This document shows, one piece after another, positions 21,368 through 23,549 of a DNA stretch of 23,549 bases (positions are counted from its first letter, which is position 1; each line of letters starts with the position of its first letter). The notes beneath the pieces were generated by a model. The model searched no databases and was not told the origin of the DNA. It saw only the letters and a program-made list of their open reading frames with translations. A program made the translations under genes and the position numbers. This DNA comes from DASRJX01 sp035649235 (GTDB lineage: Bacteria; Acidobacteriota; Polarisedimenticolia; Gp22-AA2). The DNA lies in contig DASRJX010000210.1 in assembly GCA_035649235.1 (NCBI GenBank), positions 1 to 23,549 of the forward strand, given 5' to 3'.

Positions 21368-23549
21368 TCACGGGCAGCCCGGCGGTTTGAGGCCGAAGTA
21401 CTGGGTGAAGATGCTGAGCTCATCCGGCCCAATATACCCGTCACCGTCCAGATCCACCGCGGCGAAGAACTCCGGCTCGCCGCTGGCGCTGTTCCACGCA
21501 CGCGCCAGTCTATTCAAATCCAGGCCGTCGATCTTGCAGTCGCCGTTGGCGTCGGGCGTCTTCACGACCTGGAGGGCGTCCGGCCGGCTGCCGGCGCGGC
21601 CGTCCGGGTTCGTGAGGATCAAGGTGCGCGGCCCGAGGCTCGCGGTGCCGGAGATCGTCAGCGGCGCGGTGGCCAGGGTCGTGCCCGTGACCGTCGTGGC
21701 GCCGATGCTGATGCCGGGGCTGAGATTCAGGGCGGCGCCGGGCTGGAACGAAGTCCCCGTGACCCTGACGGTCTGCCCCGCGCCGCGCACGAAGTAGATC
21801 GAGTCGCTCTGGGCCTCCACCGCCGATGTGACGACCGGCGCCAACGGCTCGGTGACCGCCGTCCCCTCCGTGGGGGCGGTGACAGGGGACGTCTCGTTCG
21901 AGTCGATCGTCCAGCCGCTCGCCTGGATCACGCTGCCGGAGACTGCCGAGGAGGACACGCGCACCGTCATCCGAGCCAAGCCCGTGCCGCCGGAGAGCAG
22001 CGTCCCGGGAATCCAGGTGACCTGGTTCCCCGTCAGGATCCCGCCGTCGGTCGCCGACACGAAGGTCGTGCCGGTCGGCAGCGTCGCCTGGACCTGGACG
22101 CCCGTGGCCGGGGCGTTCCCGGAGTTGCCGAAGGTCAGCGTGTAGGTCAGGTCGGCGCCGCTCATCACGGGGTCGGGGTCGTCGGCGATCGCGAGCGACA
22201 GGATCGTGGTCGAGGCCACGGTCGTGTTGACGGCGGGACCGGACACAGGCGGCGTCTGGCTGCAATCGATGGTGAAGCTCGACAGGCTGATCAGGGTGCC
22301 GTTCGGGAGCGACCCGTTGACGTGCACCACGAAGTCCACCGAGCCGGTGACGTCCGAGCTGAGGTTGCCGAGGCTCCAGTTCACCGTCCCCGCGCCGTAG
22401 ACGCCGCCGTTGGTGGCCGAGACGAAGGTGGTGTTGGCCGGCAGCGTGGCGCTCAGCACCGTGCCCGTGGCCACGGCATTCCCGAGGTTGTCGTAGTCCA
22501 GGGTGTAGGTGAGGTTGGTGCCGGCCTGGGTCGGGTCGGGCTTGCCTTTGCCTCGCGCTTTCAGGTTCGGGCTGCTGGCGACGGCGGTCGTGATGGACGG
22601 GCCGGCGACGGGGCTGGTCTGCGCGCTGTCGATGTTGTAGGCCCCGGCCGGGATGCTCGTGCCATTGGCGAGCGGCTTCGTGACCTTCACCACGATCTGC
22701 GCCGAGCCGGCCCCGCTGGCGGCGAGCGTGCCGAGGTTCCAGGTGACCGTGTTGCCGCTCCGAACGCCGCCGTTCGTCGCCGAGACGAAGCTGGTGTTCG
22801 TCGGCACGGTGTCGGTGATCACGGTGCCCGTGGCGTTCGCGTTGCCGTTGTTGGCGTAGCTCAGCGTGTACGTGATGTAGTCGCCCGCCTGGACCGGATC
22901 GGGCGAGTCGGTCTTGACGACGGCCAGGACCGGTGCGGACGCGACGGTCGTGGTGATGGCGGCCGCACTCATGGGCGTCGTCTCGTTGCAGTCGATGGTC
23001 GTGCTGCCGCTGGTGACGAGCGTACCGCTCGCGAGCGGGCTCGTGACGCGCACCACCATCTGGACCGAAGAGGAGGCTCCGACGCCGAGACTGCCGAGGC
23101 TCCAGCTCACGCTGCCGCCGGAGATGGTGCCGCCCCCGGTCGCCGACACGAGGGTCGTGTCGGCCGGCACGGCGGCGGAGATGATCACGCCGGTGGCAGA
23201 CGCGCTGCCGGAGTTCGAGTAGTTGAGCGTGTAGGTCAGGTTGGCTCCGGCCTGGACCGGGTCGGGCGCGTCCGTCAGCGTCAGCGTCAGCTCCGGAGCG
23301 GAGGTGACGGTGGTGGTCACGGCGGCGCCGGCGACGGACGTCGTCTGGGCGCTGTCGATCGCCGGGCCGCTGTTGCTGATCAGCGTGCCGGCCGCGAGCG
23401 GGCTGGTGACGCGCGCCACGAGCTGGACGGACGAGGAGGCCCCGGCGTTGAGCGTGCCGAGGTTCCAGGTGACGACCCCGGCCGACAGCGTGCCGCCACC
23501 GGTCGCCGAGACGAACGTGGTGTTCGCCGGCAGGGCGTCGGTAAGGACC
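21368..23549 (-). CDS. DUF11-repeat surface protein with C-terminal dockerin-like module (5' partial)
   Basis: The gene runs off the right edge of the window; 726 residues of its C-terminal part are visible. It holds one partial and four full DUF11-type beta-sandwich repeats of about 121 residues, each opening like LTLTDAPDPVQAGANLTYTLNYSN and containing TFVSATNGG and IDSAQT/IDCNET segments. A TIG-like region follows (about 21560-21840, for example VRVTGTSFQPGAALNLSPG). The end (about 21374-21553) is dockerin-like: DANGDCKIDGLD and DLDGDGYIGPDE are two calcium-loop repeats, each followed by a helix, separated by about 20 residues. It is presumably an exported surface or extracellular adhesion-type protein. 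The signal peptide lies outside the window. It is followed 13 bases later by a cohesin-like gene. Confidence 0.88.
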   Translation of the reverse strand, partial: VLTDALPANTTFVSATGGGTLSAGVVTWNLGTLNAGASSSVQLVARVTSPLAAGTLISNSGPAIDSAQTTSVAGAAVTTTVTSAPELTLTLTDAPDPVQAGANLTYTLNYSNSGSASATGVIISAAVPADTTLVSATGGGTISGGSVSWSLGSLGVGASSSVQMVVRVTSPLASGTLVTSGSTTIDCNETTPMSAAAITTTVASAPVLAVVKTDSPDPVQAGDYITYTLSYANNGNANATGTVITDTVPTNTSFVSATNGGVRSGNTVTWNLGTLAASGAGSAQIVVKVTKPLANGTSIPAGAYNIDSAQTSPVAGPSITTAVASSPNLKARGKGKPDPTQAGTNLTYTLDYDNLGNAVATGTVLSATLPANTTFVSATNGGVYGAGTVNWSLGNLSSDVTGSVDFVVHVNGSLPNGTLISLSSFTIDCSQTPPVSGPAVNTTVASTTILSLAIADDPDPVMSGADLTYTLTFGNSGNAPATGVQVQATLPTGTTFVSATDGGILTGNQVTWIPGTLLSGGTGLARMTVRVSSSAVSGSVIQASGWTIDSNETSPVTAPTEGTAVTEPLAPVVTSAVEAQSDSIYFVRGAGQTVRVTGTSFQPGAALNLSPGISIGATTVTGTTLATAPLTISGTASLGPRTLILTNPDGRAGSRPDALQVVKTPDANGDCKIDGLDLNRLARAWNSASGEPEFFAAVDLDGDGYIGPDELSIFTQYFGLKPPGCP
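21843..23549 (-). repeat. Tandem DUF11-encoding repeats, 363-bp period
   Basis: The coding DNA repeats with a period of about 363 bp (121 codons). Unit openings on the minus strand are near 23300, 22937, 22573 and 22210, and the last unit ends near 21843. The unit cut by the window end is a fifth copy. Long stretches, such as those encoding NTTFVSAT, are very similar between units, so recombination between them is possible. Confidence 0.85.

Noticed and set aside
1..23549. tRNA, rRNA or integrase/attachment sites
   Set aside because: No cloverleaf, rRNA-like segment, or integrase/recombinase gene was recognised on either strand.

Overview
The window is a GC-rich bacterial chromosome segment with tightly packed genes, frequent ATGA, GTGA and TGATG overlaps and clear AGGAGG-type ribosome binding sites. 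The mix of genes (a complete kynurenine pathway, secreted S9 peptidases, a DUF11/dockerin surface protein beside a cohesin-like protein, and a TPM-LemA operon) suits Acidobacteriota or a related GC-rich soil or sediment phylum. That assignment is an inference; there is no rRNA or marker gene to test it.

Left part (1-9633): a 5'-truncated penicillin-acylase-type Ntn hydrolase, a structured intergenic repeat, then a tryptophan-degradation locus of eight genes. Six lie on the minus strand in the order HAAO, ACMSD, kynureninase, kynurenine 3-monooxygenase, tryptophan 2,3-dioxygenase, kynurenine formamidase (9633 down to 3963). Two on the plus strand converge on them: 2-aminomuconate semialdehyde dehydrogenase and a RidA-type 2-aminomuconate deaminase (1972-3920). 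Together they would convert L-tryptophan via kynurenine, 3-hydroxykynurenine and 3-hydroxyanthranilate to 2-aminomuconate and then, with release of ammonia, to 4-oxalocrotonate. ACMSD steers the ring-cleavage product away from quinolinate, so the locus looks catabolic rather than NAD-biosynthetic. The enzymes that finish the route are not in the window.

Middle part (9652-15978): a large membrane protein with C-terminal TPRs, a 57-codon minus-strand gene with a strong ribosome binding site, and a five-gene operon (DJ-1/PfpI protein, small lipoprotein, TPM-domain protein, nucleotidyltransferase-like protein, LemA) behind a plausible sigma70-type promoter.

Right part (15979-23549): a second copy of the structured intergenic repeat, two divergent secreted S9 prolyl-oligopeptidase-family peptidases sharing one 31-bp bidirectional promoter, a PaaI-like hotdog protein, and a minus-strand pair in which a DUF11-repeat protein ending in a dockerin-like module (cut by the window end) precedes a secreted cohesin-like protein.

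The most unusual signals are the two copies of the intergenic repeat (1685-1848 and 15991-16151), whose hairpins show compensatory changes and whose 30-bp outer arms are copy-specific yet self-complementary, and the adjacent cohesin/dockerin pair.
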